Source: Gigaspora margarita
Lineage: Eukaryota > Glomeromycota > Glomeromycetes > Diversisporales > Gigasporaceae
DNA: 64,000 nucleotides
Direction: 5' to 3'
Assembly: GCA_009809945.1 (NCBI GenBank)
Contig: WTPW01000443.1
Location: 325,880-389,879, forward strand
The translations under genes were made by a program, and so were the position numbers. Below the pieces are notes generated by a model. The model saw nothing but the letters and a program-made list of their open reading frames with translations. It had not been told where the DNA came from and did not search any database. Of this stretch, positions 36,516-47,892 are shown in pieces; position 1 is the first letter of the stretch, and every line of letters begins with the position of its first letter.

Positions 36516-36913
36516 AAGTGCAGTAAAACTTGTAATTTCTATGGGGTCCCTATCTATCATGTCCTATATATATATAGAATAAATAGCCAATAATATTAAA
36601 GTAAAATTGATTTTTAGTTAATCGCAAATAGTTGTAGCATAGTAAAGTCTAAAATCTACTATGTCAATTGATAATTATTGATTAAGTAAACTTGTTTGAA
36701 AGACCGATATACATATAATCTAAAATTTTTATTAAAATTAAAGAATTTTTTATTATTTAACTTTTAATTTTTACATTTGTCGAATATATTTTTTTAAAAA
36801 TTTTTAATTTTTTGTCAAATATAAAAATCAAAAGTCAATTAATAAAAAATTCTCTATTACTTATCAAAATTTTGTAATAAGTGTATTTTGACCTTCTGAA
36901 TAAGTTTACTTAA

Positions 36914-38152
36914 CAGTCCTAGGACATGTCCCCTAGAAATAAGTTTATAATAAAAATACAACAGGGTGAAACCTGAGTTGTGAAATAGTGAAACCTGCTA
37001 TGATCATCACGTAAGGGTGAAATCTGCTTCTATATAATAAAAAACATAATAAAATGCAGATTTCACCCTAACCTGATCTACAAAGCGGATTTCACTATTT
37101 CACAACTCAGGTTTCACCCTGTTCTATAAAAATTATAAAAAAAACATATGAATTTACTATAAACTTTGAGCTGAAGATCCTTCTTGGCTTAACTAATTAA
37201 CTTAAAATTAAATTTTGCAGGTATATAGAACAAGAGAAGAAGAAAATTTTGAGCTTAAAAACCACATTAAAATTTTGCCAATTTTGCACTTTTTCAAAAT
37301 GTAACTCTGTCAAAAACAAATATTTACAAATTTTAAATCAGCAGTTATGTGTAAAATTATGCTCTGAACAACTTTACTTAGGCGACAGAAGTAGGTTACC
37401 TTGTAAGAAAAATGGGTTATATATGTACTAAAGTTAAAATTTATCGTTTTTCTTGATTGAACTTTTTTTCCTTATTAGGTAACCTACTTTTGGCTCTTAA
37501 GCAAAGTTGTTCGGCATGTAATTTTACTCGCGTTCAAAGTCAAAACGAGCTTTTTCGGACCTTTTACTAAGTGAAAAATGGGGTTAAAGTTAAAAAAAAA
37601 TTTTTTTTTAAAAAAATTTTTTAGAAAAAAAATTTTTTCTAAATTTAACACCATTTTTCACTTAGTAAAAGGTCCGAAAAAGCTCGTTTTGCCCTTGAGC
37701 ACGAGTAAAATTACATGCTGAACAACTTTGCTTAAGAGCCCAAAGTAGGTTACCTAATAAGAAAAAAACGTTCAATCAAGAAAAATGAAAAATTTTAACT
37801 TTAGTACATAGATAACCCATTTTTCTTACAAGGTAACCTACTTCTGTCGCCTAAGTAAAGTTGTTCAGAGCATAATTTTACACATAACTGCAAATTTAAA
37901 ATTTGTAAATATTTGTTTTTGACAGAGTTACATTTTGAAAAAGTGCAAAATTGGCAAAATTTTAATGTGGTTTTTAAGCTCAAAATTTTCTTCTTCTCTT
38001 GTTCTATATATCTGCAAAATTTAATTTTAAGTTAATTAGTTAAGCCGAAGAGGGATCTTAGCTCAAAGTTTATAGTAAATTCATATGTTTTTTTTATAAT
38101 TTTTATTATAAACTTATTTTAGACTTATTTCAAGGGGACATGTCTATGACTG
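36914..38152. mobile_element. TTAA-flanked foldback transposon
   Basis: Two arms of about 500 bp are near-identical inverted copies that meet in an A/T-run centre at about 37590-37645. The ends read CAGTCCTAGGACATGTCCCC and, on the other strand, CAGTCATAGACATGTCCCCT. TTAA borders each side (36910-36913 and 38153-38156). The related copy at 51690 shows the empty site (GTTTACTTAAGCGAC), confirming a TTAA duplication as in piggyBac. The left arm is interrupted by a MITE at 36958-37125. Mirror-image 60-codon frames in the arms start with TTG and are by-products of symmetry. Confidence 0.8.
36958..37125. mobile_element. 168-bp hAT MITE nested in the foldback arm
   Basis: ATAAAAAT is duplicated at 36950-36957 and 37126-37133. 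The uninterrupted opposite arm of the foldback, read on the other strand, has this 8-mer once and so gives the empty site. The terminal inverted repeats are over 30 bp, containing CAGGGTGAAACCTGAG, with about one mismatch. It is the innermost of three layers. Confidence 0.85.
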
Positions 38153-38319
38153 TTAAGCGATATTAATTAATTTGCTTAGTAAATTTAGACTTTACTATGT
38201 AGTGACTTTTGTTGATTGTGGGATTGCTTATTTTCAGGTCAAAGACATGTTTGAGTTTTATATAATCTAAATTTATATCTGAATAAACAGTGTATAGAAA
38301 TAGTGTTACAAGCTGATTA

Positions 38320-38430
38320 AATTTTTATGGCTAGGCTAAGCCATTAAATTTTTAATGGCTTAGTGGCTTAGCTGATAGATCCAGAAATAGGAGCTATAGC
38401 TAAGCTGCTAGCTAAGCTTGATTAGCTTGA
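38320..38430. repeat. GGCTTAG/CTAAGCC cluster
   Basis: This is a short region of repeated AGCTAAGC, GGCTTAG and GCTAAGCC words in both orientations. It may be the end of a transposon, but no boundaries are visible. Confidence 0.35.
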
Positions 38431-38809
38431 AACATTATACAATACATATAAACTCGATATAAAATCTTTTTTAGCAGATTAATTCTTTTTACCTTTTGTG
38501 TTAATAAAACAAATTGCTAGAGCTATTTGGACGAGTAGATTTTGTCAAGCAAAAAATTTCATCTCTAATAATGAGTAATAGAGCCTCTGACTTTGTTTGT
38601 TGTAAGACTCAATAGGCTTATAATTACTATTAGGTAGCTCAGTTCTTAAGCAAAAGTGATTGTTTGGTTTGCAAAAATATGTTATTTACTGTATTTATTA
38701 TTTATAATAAATAGCTTTCTTAGGTGCAGTTATAATCTTTAAAGGTAGGCCTAGAATCTGACTGTTACCTTCCTAAAAGCTATTTTTTTATGTTTATAAA
38801 ATGTTCAAC

Positions 38810-39640
38810 GTTTTTGCAAAATTTTTTCTCGAATTTGACTACTTCTAAAAGGATTTTCTTTAAATAAAACCTCAAAAATGCTACTATGTAAGTATATTTC
38901 TTAGGTATTCAAGAGTCTGCTATAAAAATGTCAGCTCAAACAGATCAATATTGACAGAGATATTTAGATTTTTGTTTCACAACTAGATTTGGAATTCTTT
39001 TATAAACAATTTTGGCAATAATATATATTTTTGAAAATAGAAAAATTCTTTTATCAAAGATATCTCTATGAGTTCTTGACCAAATTCGATGAATTTTTTT
39101 TTATTTTAATTCTACAAATATATAGAATTCAAATAAAAAACTTTCATTAAAGTTGGATCGAAGTTGGTCAATAACTCATAAAGATATCTTTGATGAAAGG
39201 TTCTGTAAACAATTTCAACACAGCTTTTTTGTAATATATTTTTTTGCTTTTTCAAAATAACCCACAATTCGATGATAATTTACAAAAATTCAGTTATGCT
39301 AACCTAAAAACTTTTATTAATCAAACTTGTAGTGCATATTGTCGACTTGTAGAATCTCAATTTTTATAGAAAAATATTAGAAACTCGTAGAGATATTGAT
39401 GTTTTTGTAAATTCAGATGCATAATGTTTTGCAGAATTTTCTATCGAATTTGACTGCTTCCGAATGGATTTTATTTAAATGAACCCTCAAAAATGCTACT
39501 AAGTAAGTATATTTCTTAGTCTTAGATATTTAAGAGTCTACTATAAAATTTTTAGCCAAAATGGATCAATATTGATAGAAATATTTAGATTTTTCATTTC
39601 GCAACTAGATTCAGATTTTCTTGTAAACAATTTGGCACCC
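38810..39640. repeat. ~215-bp direct repeat, two copies
   Basis: Copies at about 38815-39005 and 39425-39635 share CTCAAAAATGCTACTATGTA-like, AGTATATTTCTTAG and GATCAATATTGA blocks in the same order. Between them is a third related AAAGATATCTTTGATGA-type stretch in inverted form. It is non-coding. Confidence 0.7.
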
Positions 39641-39689
39641 ACATAAAACGATTCTAATTGGTCAATTTTAAAAAAAAAATCATCAAAAT

Positions 39690-40870
39690 AATGTATTTTT
39701 GCATGCTGAGAAGGTTTATTTAGTGCCCAAAATCATATTTTATTAGTAAAATTTTGCATAATACAGAATTATTTATTTATTTATTAATAAAAATATAGAA
39801 AATTCAAAAGTTTACTATTGAATAATAAATTTGAGCTCTAAATAAACTTGTTCAACACTAAAAAATACATTATTTCAGTATATATTCTTTTAATTTTCTT
39901 AGTGTTTTAAATAAAGATGAGCAAAAATGAATTTTTGATAAAAATTTACCAATTTTGCTTATCTTTATTTCAAAAATTAAAAAAGTTAAACAATTATATA
40001 CTGCTAGAATGTAGAATTTAGTGTTGAACAAGTTTAATTAGGGTTCTAAGTTATAATTCATTAGTAAAATTTTACATGATGCTGAATTTCTATATTTTTA
40101 TTAATAAAAATATAGAAAATTCTGTACCATGCAAATTTTTACTAATGTATTATAACTTAGGGCCCTAAGTAAACTTGTTCAGCACTAAAAACTACATTTT
40201 GGCAGTATATAATTGTTTAAATTTTTCAATATTTGAAATAAAAATGAGTAAAATTGGTAAATTTTCATCAAAAATGCATTTCTGCTCTCCTTTATTTGAA
40301 AGTTTTTAAAATCAAACAAATATATACCAATTTATTGTATCTTTTGGTGCTGAACAAGTTTAGTTAGAACTCAAAGCTATGATTCATTAGTACAATTTTG
40401 CATAATTCTGAATTTTCTATAATTTATTAATAAAAATATAGAAAATTCCACATAATGCAAATTTATACTAATTAATCATAACTTTGAGCTCTAAATAAAC
40501 ATGTTCAGCACCAAAAAATACACTATATTGGCATATATTTTTTGTTTTTTTTTAAATTTTCAAATAAAAGAGAGCAGAAATGCATTTTTGATAAAAATTT
40601 AACAATTTTACTCATCTTTATTTCAAATATTGAAAAAAAACAAACAATTATATGCCACCAGAATGTAGGTTTTAGTGCTGAACAAGTTTACTTAGAGCTT
40701 CAAATTATAATTAATTAGTATAAATTTGCATGATACAGAATTTTCTATATTTTTATTAATAAAAATATAGAAAATTTAGCATCATGCAAAATTTTACTAA
40801 TGAATTATAACTTTGATCCCTAAGTAAACTTGTTCAGCACTCAAAAATGCACTATTAAGTATATATTTGT
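39690..40870. repeat. Alternating inverted-repeat array, ~330-bp spacing
   Basis: The palindromic word TATTTTTATTAATAAAAATATAG recurs (whole or in part) at about 39770, 40097, 40420 and 40745. Between these centres are blocks of AAACTTGTTCAGCACTAAAAA and its complement, alternating in orientation. Thus the array is a chain of head-to-head and tail-to-tail half units. No open frame is seen. Confidence 0.75.
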
Positions 40871-40930
40871 ATTTTATATAAATTTAATTAATACTCAAAA
40901 TTTTAGTCTATTAGCAATATATAGAATTAT

Positions 40931-41091
40931 TGTCCGGAGCATAGCGGAGAACGATCTATAGTGTAGTGATAGACCAGATTTTGTGTGTGATCTTGTCCGC
41001 ATCTATTTTTAGATCCAATGATCATTAATTTATCTAATTAATCTGTTCTATTTTTAACTAATAGCCAAAAAATAAATTCCTAGCTCCGGAC
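40931..41091. mobile_element. 161-bp element with GTCCGGAGC ends
   Basis: It starts GTCCGGAGCATAGCGGAG and ends GCTCCGGAC, a 9-bp inverted terminus. Its left half is more G+C-rich than its surroundings. ATT lies beside each end (40928-40930 and 41092-41094), possibly a 3-bp duplication. The family is unknown to me. Confidence 0.45.
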
Positions 41092-41099
41092 ATTAACAG

Positions 41100-42620
41100 T
41101 GTCTGTTTTCCTAGTATATATTATATAGTGTAATATAAGATTTTGGCAGACCCCACCCCTAATGATATTATGTAATATCTGTTAGTGCCCTAAAACAAAT
41201 AACAATCTAACAATTTTTATTCTAATTATATCAATTTATAATTAACAATTAGAAATTCCTATTGTTAGTTAATACTATATTTATTGGGTACCTGATATAT
41301 ATCAAATTAAAAAAATTTAAATATAAAAAATATTTTTTATATTTTAAAGAATAAATTTTTTTGAAAATATAGAATATTTGTATTGTAAGATTTAGAATTA
41401 TAATATATGAGATTTAAAAGTTATTTTTATTATATATACTCATCGGGTACCCAATATATATAAGATTGGCCAAACTATATGATATATATGGCAGATCACT
41501 GATATGTAGTATTTTATATATTTTTTAATTATAGTAATATGGCACCTGATAGAGAACTGGTATATTGGATTTTGACCTGTAGAAATAGTAGGTATAAAAA
41601 CCTGGAGCTTGTCAAGTTTTATAGATATGAAAACAGAAATATAATCTTGGTTAGTTTTGTTACTCTATATAGCATAACTTCTTCAATTCCTGTTATTTTG
41701 GTACACCTCTCTCTTGCTCCTTTGGTCTTTCAAAATGTTAACAAAGTGGACATTTTAGTTTACCCTCTTCAAAAGATCAGTAATGTTTATATCTACCAAA
41801 TTGGGAATATGCCTACTATATTAGAATCAAGTCACAAGTAAATTTCAACTTCTGTGAAATAAACAATGAATAACACATGTGATACTATAGAGATATTACA
41901 AAATGAAATTTCTTTCTAGAATGTTTTTTAGCCATAGTTTTTCTTTCTTTATTTCTTGTTATATACATATAATACTTTGACAGAGTGTTTTTTTGTGCAG
42001 TATTATATAATTTATTTAAAATATTTAGTCCTTAGGCCTAAGAACTTAAGGCCTTATGGCTATTAGTTACTGTTTACTTTTGCCTTTTTCTTCTTACCTA
42101 TTTATATTTTTGTTTCATTTTGATTTTTTACTTTAGGTAGTTTAGGTTTTTTCACATTTAGTATTCCTTTTATTTTCTATATTTGTTTTTTTTCTAGTAG
42201 AATCTTTCTACTTGGAAAGCTAGAAGAAGAAGGTTTAAAAATTGGTTGTTTGATATAGCCCCTAGCTAAACAATTGTAAAGCTAGTACAGCAGGTCATAT
42301 TTGATTTTCCTAGAGAAAATAGAATGATATCAAACTTATATAAAAAATTTTTAATACAAATTTGTATACTATAAATTTTAATAAAATCTCAGCAAGACTT
42401 CAAAGTTGAAAAAAAATCATTATTCATTATACTTATTTTATAATAAAAAATCCAATAATAAAATTTATAGAGTTTTTGATAAGGCCATATCATTAATCAT
42501 CTGATTATTTTTTATTAGAGGCCTATTCTCCTCCCCTTCTTAATATAAATTTTTCAGGTTTCTATATATAATTTTAGCATTTTTTACTTCTCCTTACCCT
42601 AAAAAATCATCTGATTTTTG
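41100..42620. other. Mostly AT-rich DNA; one unrecognised open frame
   Basis: An ATG-started frame of 100 codons lies at 41539-41841 (+). It has hydrophobic segments but no recognisable domain and no supporting neighbour. I treat it as probably fortuitous. GGGTACC-ATATATAT words occur at about 41288 and 41446. Nothing else is recognised. Confidence 0.25.
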
Positions 42621-42632
42621 TTACCCCCTAAG

Positions 42633-42891
42633 TAGGGTTCTGCAATTTGATTTGATTTGATTAGATCAATATTCAATCTCAAATCAAATTCAAATACAGA
42701 AATTTCAAATCATATTAAATTCAAATTAACAAATTATTCGATTTAATTTGAAAATATTTAATAAAAATTACAAATAAATTTGATTTGATTTGATTGATTT
42801 GATCAAATCAAATTTAAATCAAGAGCTTATTTAATTCAATCAAATTTAAATATACCTAATATTTGATTCAATTTGACTTTGAGAAACCTTA
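42633..42891. mobile_element. hAT-like MITE rich in TTGATTTGAT
   Basis: The ends TAGGGTTCTGCAA and, complemented, TAAGGTTTCTCAA are inverted repeats. The flanking 8-mers CCCCTAAG (42625-42632) and TCCCTAAG (42892-42899) match at seven of eight. The interior is made of TTGATTTGAT and its complement ATCAAATCAA repeated many times. Confidence 0.65.
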
Positions 42892-42899
42892 TCCCTAAG

Positions 42900-43423
42900 A
42901 TTTTAACTTTTCATCCTAGTATTAACATATAAAAATACACAAAAATGACCATAGCTCTTGAACCAGTAATTAGAATTCGATAAAACAACTATTATTCGAA
43001 TCAGCTGATCAAGACAGTTCTAACAAGCTATAGATCATTTCTGTACAACCTTTGGGTGCTGAGATCAGAACCAATTGGTAATCAAGTATTGGATCTAAAA
43101 TCTGATTGGCTAAGCAAAGACTGTGGGCAAAAATCGCATATATAGCATATATAGCATCTATTATTTTTATAGAACATATACTAGATATTTTATATATTAT
43201 ACATATGTTATTTATTTATATATTTTATCTATTATACATTTTATTAGTAATATAGCATATATTGCTATGTAATAGATATAGCCCTTCAAAACTTGTGTAA
43301 TTTCAAAAAGTATAAAAAGCAGCAGTTGTGGACCCCAAGTTTAACATCAAGTCTTCATACTCTTTCAATAATAAAAACAATTATTTACTATACAAATTAA
43401 ACAGTTACTAGTATCTTCATATA
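42900..43423. other. Non-coding DNA with TA-rich microsatellite
   Basis: Positions 43135-43290 are a run of ATATAGCATATATAG-type words. The rest is unremarkable. Confidence 0.35.
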
Positions 43424-44199
43424 CAAGTCACTCTCGTTATAGTGAACTCTTGATATAGTGAAGAGTGACTTATAGTGAAGAATTTTTTTGGAACAGAATC
43501 ATTATTAATAAATCTTCACTCTTTATAATGAAGTTAAATAGTAAACTCTCGATATAAGCTATAGTGAAGATTTTTGTAAACGGATATAACAAAATGCCTC
43601 GCATTATAGTGAAGATTTTGTCATGTGATATTTATTGACCAATAAAATCAACGGATCAGTTGTCATACCGTTATGTATAATTTATTTCAACCAACCGTTT
43701 TTTTCACTTTTTGATCTCTTCTAAAAAAATAAATGAAATAATTGTTGATAAAAAAAAAATCAATAATTTTTTTATGAACTTTAATAAATTTTCTTTTAAA
43801 TTATGGCAATTCGTTTTTTCGTCCTTGAACAATAATATTGGAGCAAGAAAAATCAAATGAAATCATTTAAATGCACTCAAAATTTGCAGAAGCGGATTTT
43901 TTTTTTTTTTTTTTTTAATAAAGAAAAAAATTTTTTTTGAAGAAAAAAAAAGAATTTTTTTAATTCATATAAATTTTTTTTTATTTACTAAAATAATTCT
44001 AACCAAACCGGTCTTTAATTTTTTACACCTCAATGAAATTCAGTCTTCTTGAGTAAGACTCAGCTCTGGGACATTATGTCCTCAACAACTCGTTGACTGA
44101 TTTCATTTTGGTAGATTAAATCATGTTATTCCTTATTTTAGAAAATTGCACCCCTTTTTTTTATCATTTTTTTTCTTCTTATTCACTTGTACGGCAACA

Positions 44200-45982
44200 A
44201 TGGAGGAATCTTCTGAAGGACCTATAAAAAAGAAGCAAAAAAAAACTGACACAAAAAGAACAAGCTTAACTGGTGCTCAGAAAGCTGAAATATGCCACCT
44301 AAAGCAAAAAGGAATTAGTCAAGTTAAATTAGCCGAACAGTTTAGNGTTGCTNAATCAACGATTTCAAGTATTGTTCGTAAAAAAAAAAAATGGTTGGCG
44401 CTTGATTTAGATTCAAGCAATGCACATTCAAAGCGACAAAGATCTGGAAAATTTCCTCTGTTAGAAGAAGCACTTGCACTTTGGGTATCAAGAGCAAATA
44501 CTGCACTACAAACGGTTATGGGTGCAATAATTCAACGTAAAGCAACACAACTCGCAGAAGGGCTTNAAGTAACAGGTTTCAATGCTTCTGATNGATGGCT
44601 TTCAAATTTCAAAAAANGGCATCATATAAAAGAATACAAGCGTCTAGGTGAAGGTGCAAGCGCACCTCTTGAGGATCTTCCCAGATTTCGCAGTGAGCTG
44701 CAAGAAATAATTAAAAAATACAAGCCCGAGGATGTTTATAATGCCGATAAAACTGCATTATACTGGCGCATGGAACCAGATAAAACATTGGCTAATGGCC
44801 CGGTTATAGGAAAAAAAAGCCAAAGATCGTGTTACTGTTTTACTTACATGTAATGCAACTGGTGATCACAAACTTCCTCCTTTGTTTATACATAAATATA
44901 AAACCCCTCGAGCTCTTAAAAACATTGATAAATCCACCTTACCTGTGTATTATTACTGGAATTCTTCCTCTTGGATGCAAACATCCATTTTTAACAATTA
45001 CATTAAGCATTTTGATAACCAAATGCGCCTTGCTCGTCGTTCAATTCTTCTTATAGTAGATGGTGCTTCAACTCATGCACTCGAAGATAGCTTTACCCCA
45101 ACAAATATTAAACTGCATTTTTTTCCTTCATGCACAACAGCACATCTTCAACTGTGTGATGCCGGCATAATTTGGAGTTTTAAGGTTAGCTGATTTAGGT
45201 TTTTTATTATAATTTTTTGTTAAAGAATTGTTAAATTATTTATTTTATATAGGCACATTATAAAAAAAATTTTTGTGAAGATCGTATAGAATCTTTCGAT
45301 TTTTTTTTAGAATCTGGTGACCCTCCCAAAGAGTTAACAATTAAAGATGCAATCGATTTTACTGCCTCCACATGGAAAAAAGTAACTTCAAGTAAGAATT
45401 AGTATTTATTTAATTGACTACTATGTTTAGTCGATTATTTAATTGACTAAACATAGTAGTCAATTAAATTAATTTTTAATTAACTAGACTAATTTTCTAA
45501 CTCTAGGGACAATCCATAACTGTTGGAGAAAAACTGTCATTTTGCCAGAGGGGTTTTTTAGTGAATTATTTCTGCTTGAGGAACCTGACCAAGCCGATGA
45601 ATCTAACATTATTGATGAAATTCAAAATTTGATTATGCAATTTCCACTTGACCAACCTATGGATGCACAAGAATACGTGATTGCTGACAATAACCTTATC
45701 ACCACTGAAATGCCAACCAACGAAGAGATAATCGAAGCCATTAGGAATCGTGAATGTATTGAGCCAGAAAAAGAAAGCTCTTATAAACAAATATCTCATG
45801 CAGAGGCCTTAAAATTTATCCATGGGATCCTAACTTTTCTTGAGCAACGGCCAGATGGCAGTTTTAAAGTTGATGAATCTATTATCCGGCATTTGGGGAA
45901 ATTGAAAAAAGAAATAAATTTGAAGCTTATTGCTTCCAAATGCCAAGCCACCTTAGATACATTTATCTGTGATACGAATTAG
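44200..45982 (+). CDS. Tigger/pogo-family transposase, three exons, one frame slip
   Basis: It encodes a DDE transposase that cuts and pastes this element. The start is the ATG at 44200; the open frame upstream has no ATG. The exons I infer are 44200-45184, 45253-45391 and 45507-45982, joined by GT-AG introns of 68 and 115 bp that keep the frame (about 530 residues). The N-terminus is basic (KKKQKK), followed by a psq/CENP-B helix-turn-helix (SLTGAQKAEICHLKQKGIS, about residues 22-65) and a second CENP-B-type DNA-binding region. The DDE core has YNADKTALYWR (first Asp, D183), LLIVDGASTH (second Asp) and LQLCDAGII (third Asp), giving DD32D. The A8 run at 44811-44818 shifts the frame by one base; this may be mutation or sequencing error. 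Five isolated N lie in exon 1. Confidence 0.85.
45185..45252 (+). other. Transposase intron 1
   Basis: The donor GTTAGC follows a complete Lys codon and the acceptor ends TTATATAG. Splicing joins WSFK to AHYKKNF in frame. Without splicing the frame ends at TGA two codons after the exon. Confidence 0.75.
45392..45506 (+). other. Transposase intron 2
   Basis: The donor GTAAGA and acceptor CTCTAG splice a split Arg codon (A|GG), joining KKVTS to TIHNCWRKT, the usual block at this place in Tigger transposases. The intron contains a perfect-looking hairpin (TTGACTACTATGTTTAGTC and its complement). Confidence 0.75.
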
Positions 45983-46879
45983 TTCAAATCTTTTTTTTCT
46001 TTTAAAAAAAATTTTTTTAAATTTTTTTTTTTTGATTTTTTTTTTCTAATTTCTTTTTTTTTTCTTTTAAAAAATTTTAATATTTGACTTAGAGCAAAAT
46101 TAGAAGATTACGAATGAAGCAAAAGCAGAAAATTGGTTGACGAAATTGATTGGACAATAATTTTCATTTTCAATTTAATATGATTGGAATTGGGCTAATC
46201 TAGCTTTAGGAAATTTGAAGGGATATTTTTTTTTTTGTGATTTTTTTTTATTTTGGATTTTAAATAAATCGAATACTTTAATTCAATAAAAAGAAAAAAA
46301 AATTTATTTCTTCGGATCCATTAATAAATGCTAACGTTCTATAGCTTTATAAATATAATTGTGGCACTACTAATTGGCATTTCAGAAAGGACGCTAATAA
46401 GAGGTTTCATAATTAATGATTTGGCATCCGATTTTAGACAAATAAGCAATGTATTTACTTTAAAATGTGTGATGCATACATCCTATTTTTTTAACGTATA
46501 GACTTATTTACTCAATCGTTACTGGTAAACATTTATCAAAACAAAGCTAACTTTATTAACGTGTGTATCTATTTAATTCACAGTGTCGGAATGTTAAAAT
46601 AGAAGTAGGATCTTTTAAATGCCCACTTATTCTCAAAATATGTTAATTATGAAACCCTTTGGTGCCATGATCGGTAATAGAATAATCATAATAAGATTGG
46701 GCAGTTTATATGCATAATAGATTTTTTGAATACTTTATTATTTCTCTCGATATAGTGAAGATTTGTCTGTTTAATTATAAACTTCACTATATCGAGAGAT
46801 TCTCAATATAGTGAATCTCTCGATATAGTAAAGAAATTTTCACAGCCCGAGGTCTTCACTATAACGAGAGTGACTTGTA

Positions 46880-47175
46880 CTTTTCATTGTTGCCTTTTTT
46901 GTAATTGCAAATTGCCCCAAATCTATTTTGTTAAGTTTTGTTAAAAATGCCTTTTGACTTAGATAAATCACAGTAACAAGTGAAGTTACACAAAGTGTTC
47001 ACTGTCTAAGGTTGCTCAAGTTACCTACTATCTTAAAAGAAGTAGATATAGGATAACACTAGATTATATTATCTATATCAGGTAAAGATTGATGTTCATA
47101 TGATTACTACCAGCTACACAATCAGTTCTACTATGTTTTTTTTGTATTTTTTTTTTACAATTGTGAAGTCAGAAA
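46880..47175. other. No gene seen
   Basis: Ordinary AT-rich sequence lies between the Tigger element and the probable gypsy LTR. Confidence 0.3.
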
Positions 47176-47177
47176 AA

Positions 47178-47755
47178 TGTGACCTGATGGCAGGCATGTG
47201 CCCTCGTGACTACAGGAACTTTCTAATATAGGTTACCGGCTAGATACCCCGGATATCACAGATCTGGCAAATATGCAGGATAAATCTGATCGGGAATATT
47301 AGAATGATCAGAATGAAATTAATGATCCAACTGATCATAATAATAGTAGATATGTAGTTGATACAAGGAATATAGATGATAATAATAATATATAGAATCC
47401 TGGCAGATAAAAATAGATTTTCATTTATTATAAATAAAGACTGTTTGGCCCTTTGGGAAACAACATTCAATTCCCACTTTGCTTAATAACTCATATATAA
47501 TAAATCACATGTACATATACGATTAAAAACTTGTCTTTATTACAAATAATAATAATACATATAACCTGATACATAATAAATTCGTATATATTTGTAATTG
47601 CTATACTACGCTTCTTTTTGACTACACTATCCCAAAGCTCTGCCTGTCCACTTAGCCAAATCTAATACACCTTTTTCAACCCCAACGTAACCTAAATTTT
47701 GGTCACATGAGCTAATTTTGATCCCTCGATAGACCCGCTGATTTATAGGGTTGTC
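47178..47755 (+). repeat. Probable 5' LTR of the gypsy element
   Basis: Upstream of gag, the sequence from TGTGACCTGATGGCAGG to about GGGTTGTCA has LTR-like TG...CA borders and mixed composition. It is followed after a few bases by a primer-binding-site-like TGGTGGTAACTATGAG at about 47760. No 3' LTR lies in the window for comparison, so the borders are a guess. Confidence 0.4.
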
Positions 47756-47892
47756 ATTTTGGTGGTAACTATGAGATCCGAAAAGTTACTAAACATCGGT
47801 AATCTCTGATACAAGAAATTTGGAGTTAGTTAGAAATTGATTAGAATAAAAATACACAAGTAAAATAAGAAAAAGGATACACTTGGAGAAAG

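Larger units (their letters stand above)
36523..38250. mobile_element. Chimeric module element interrupted by a foldback
   Basis: The left end (AAGTGCAGTAAAACTTGTAA, then GGGGTCCCTATCTATCATGT) matches the end of the Harbinger-type element at 7144-7740. The right end (GGGATTGCTTATTTTCAGG) matches the GTAGCTTATTTTTGGATC-type end of the copies at 18.7, 21.1 and 51.4 kb. The palindromic core arms (AGTTGTAGCATAGTAAAGTC and GACTTTACTATGTAGTGACT) are shared by all. The centre is replaced by the TTAA-flanked foldback at 36914-38152. Confidence 0.55.
43424..46877 (+). mobile_element. Tigger/pogo DNA transposon, nearly complete
   Basis: Terminal inverted repeats of about 25 bp start CAAGTCACTCTCGTTATAGT on both strands. 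TA borders both ends (43422-43423 and 46878-46879). Extra copies of TATAGTGAA and ATCGAGAG words lie inside each end (43450-43620 and 46745-46860), probably transposase-binding sites. The 3.45-kb body carries one spliced transposase gene (44200-45982). The ends, target and gene are all of the pogo/Tigger branch of the Tc1/mariner superfamily. Only a homopolymer slip disrupts the gene, so this is one of the youngest insertions in the window. Confidence 0.9.

Noticed and set aside
37249..37983. Two identical 60-codon frames facing each other in the foldback arms
   Set aside because: Both start with TTG, not ATG, and are copies of each other because the arms are inverted repeats; no domain is recognised.
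41539..41841. 100-codon ATG-started frame
   Set aside because: No recognisable domain, no neighbour or splice support; kept only as a note in the region entry.
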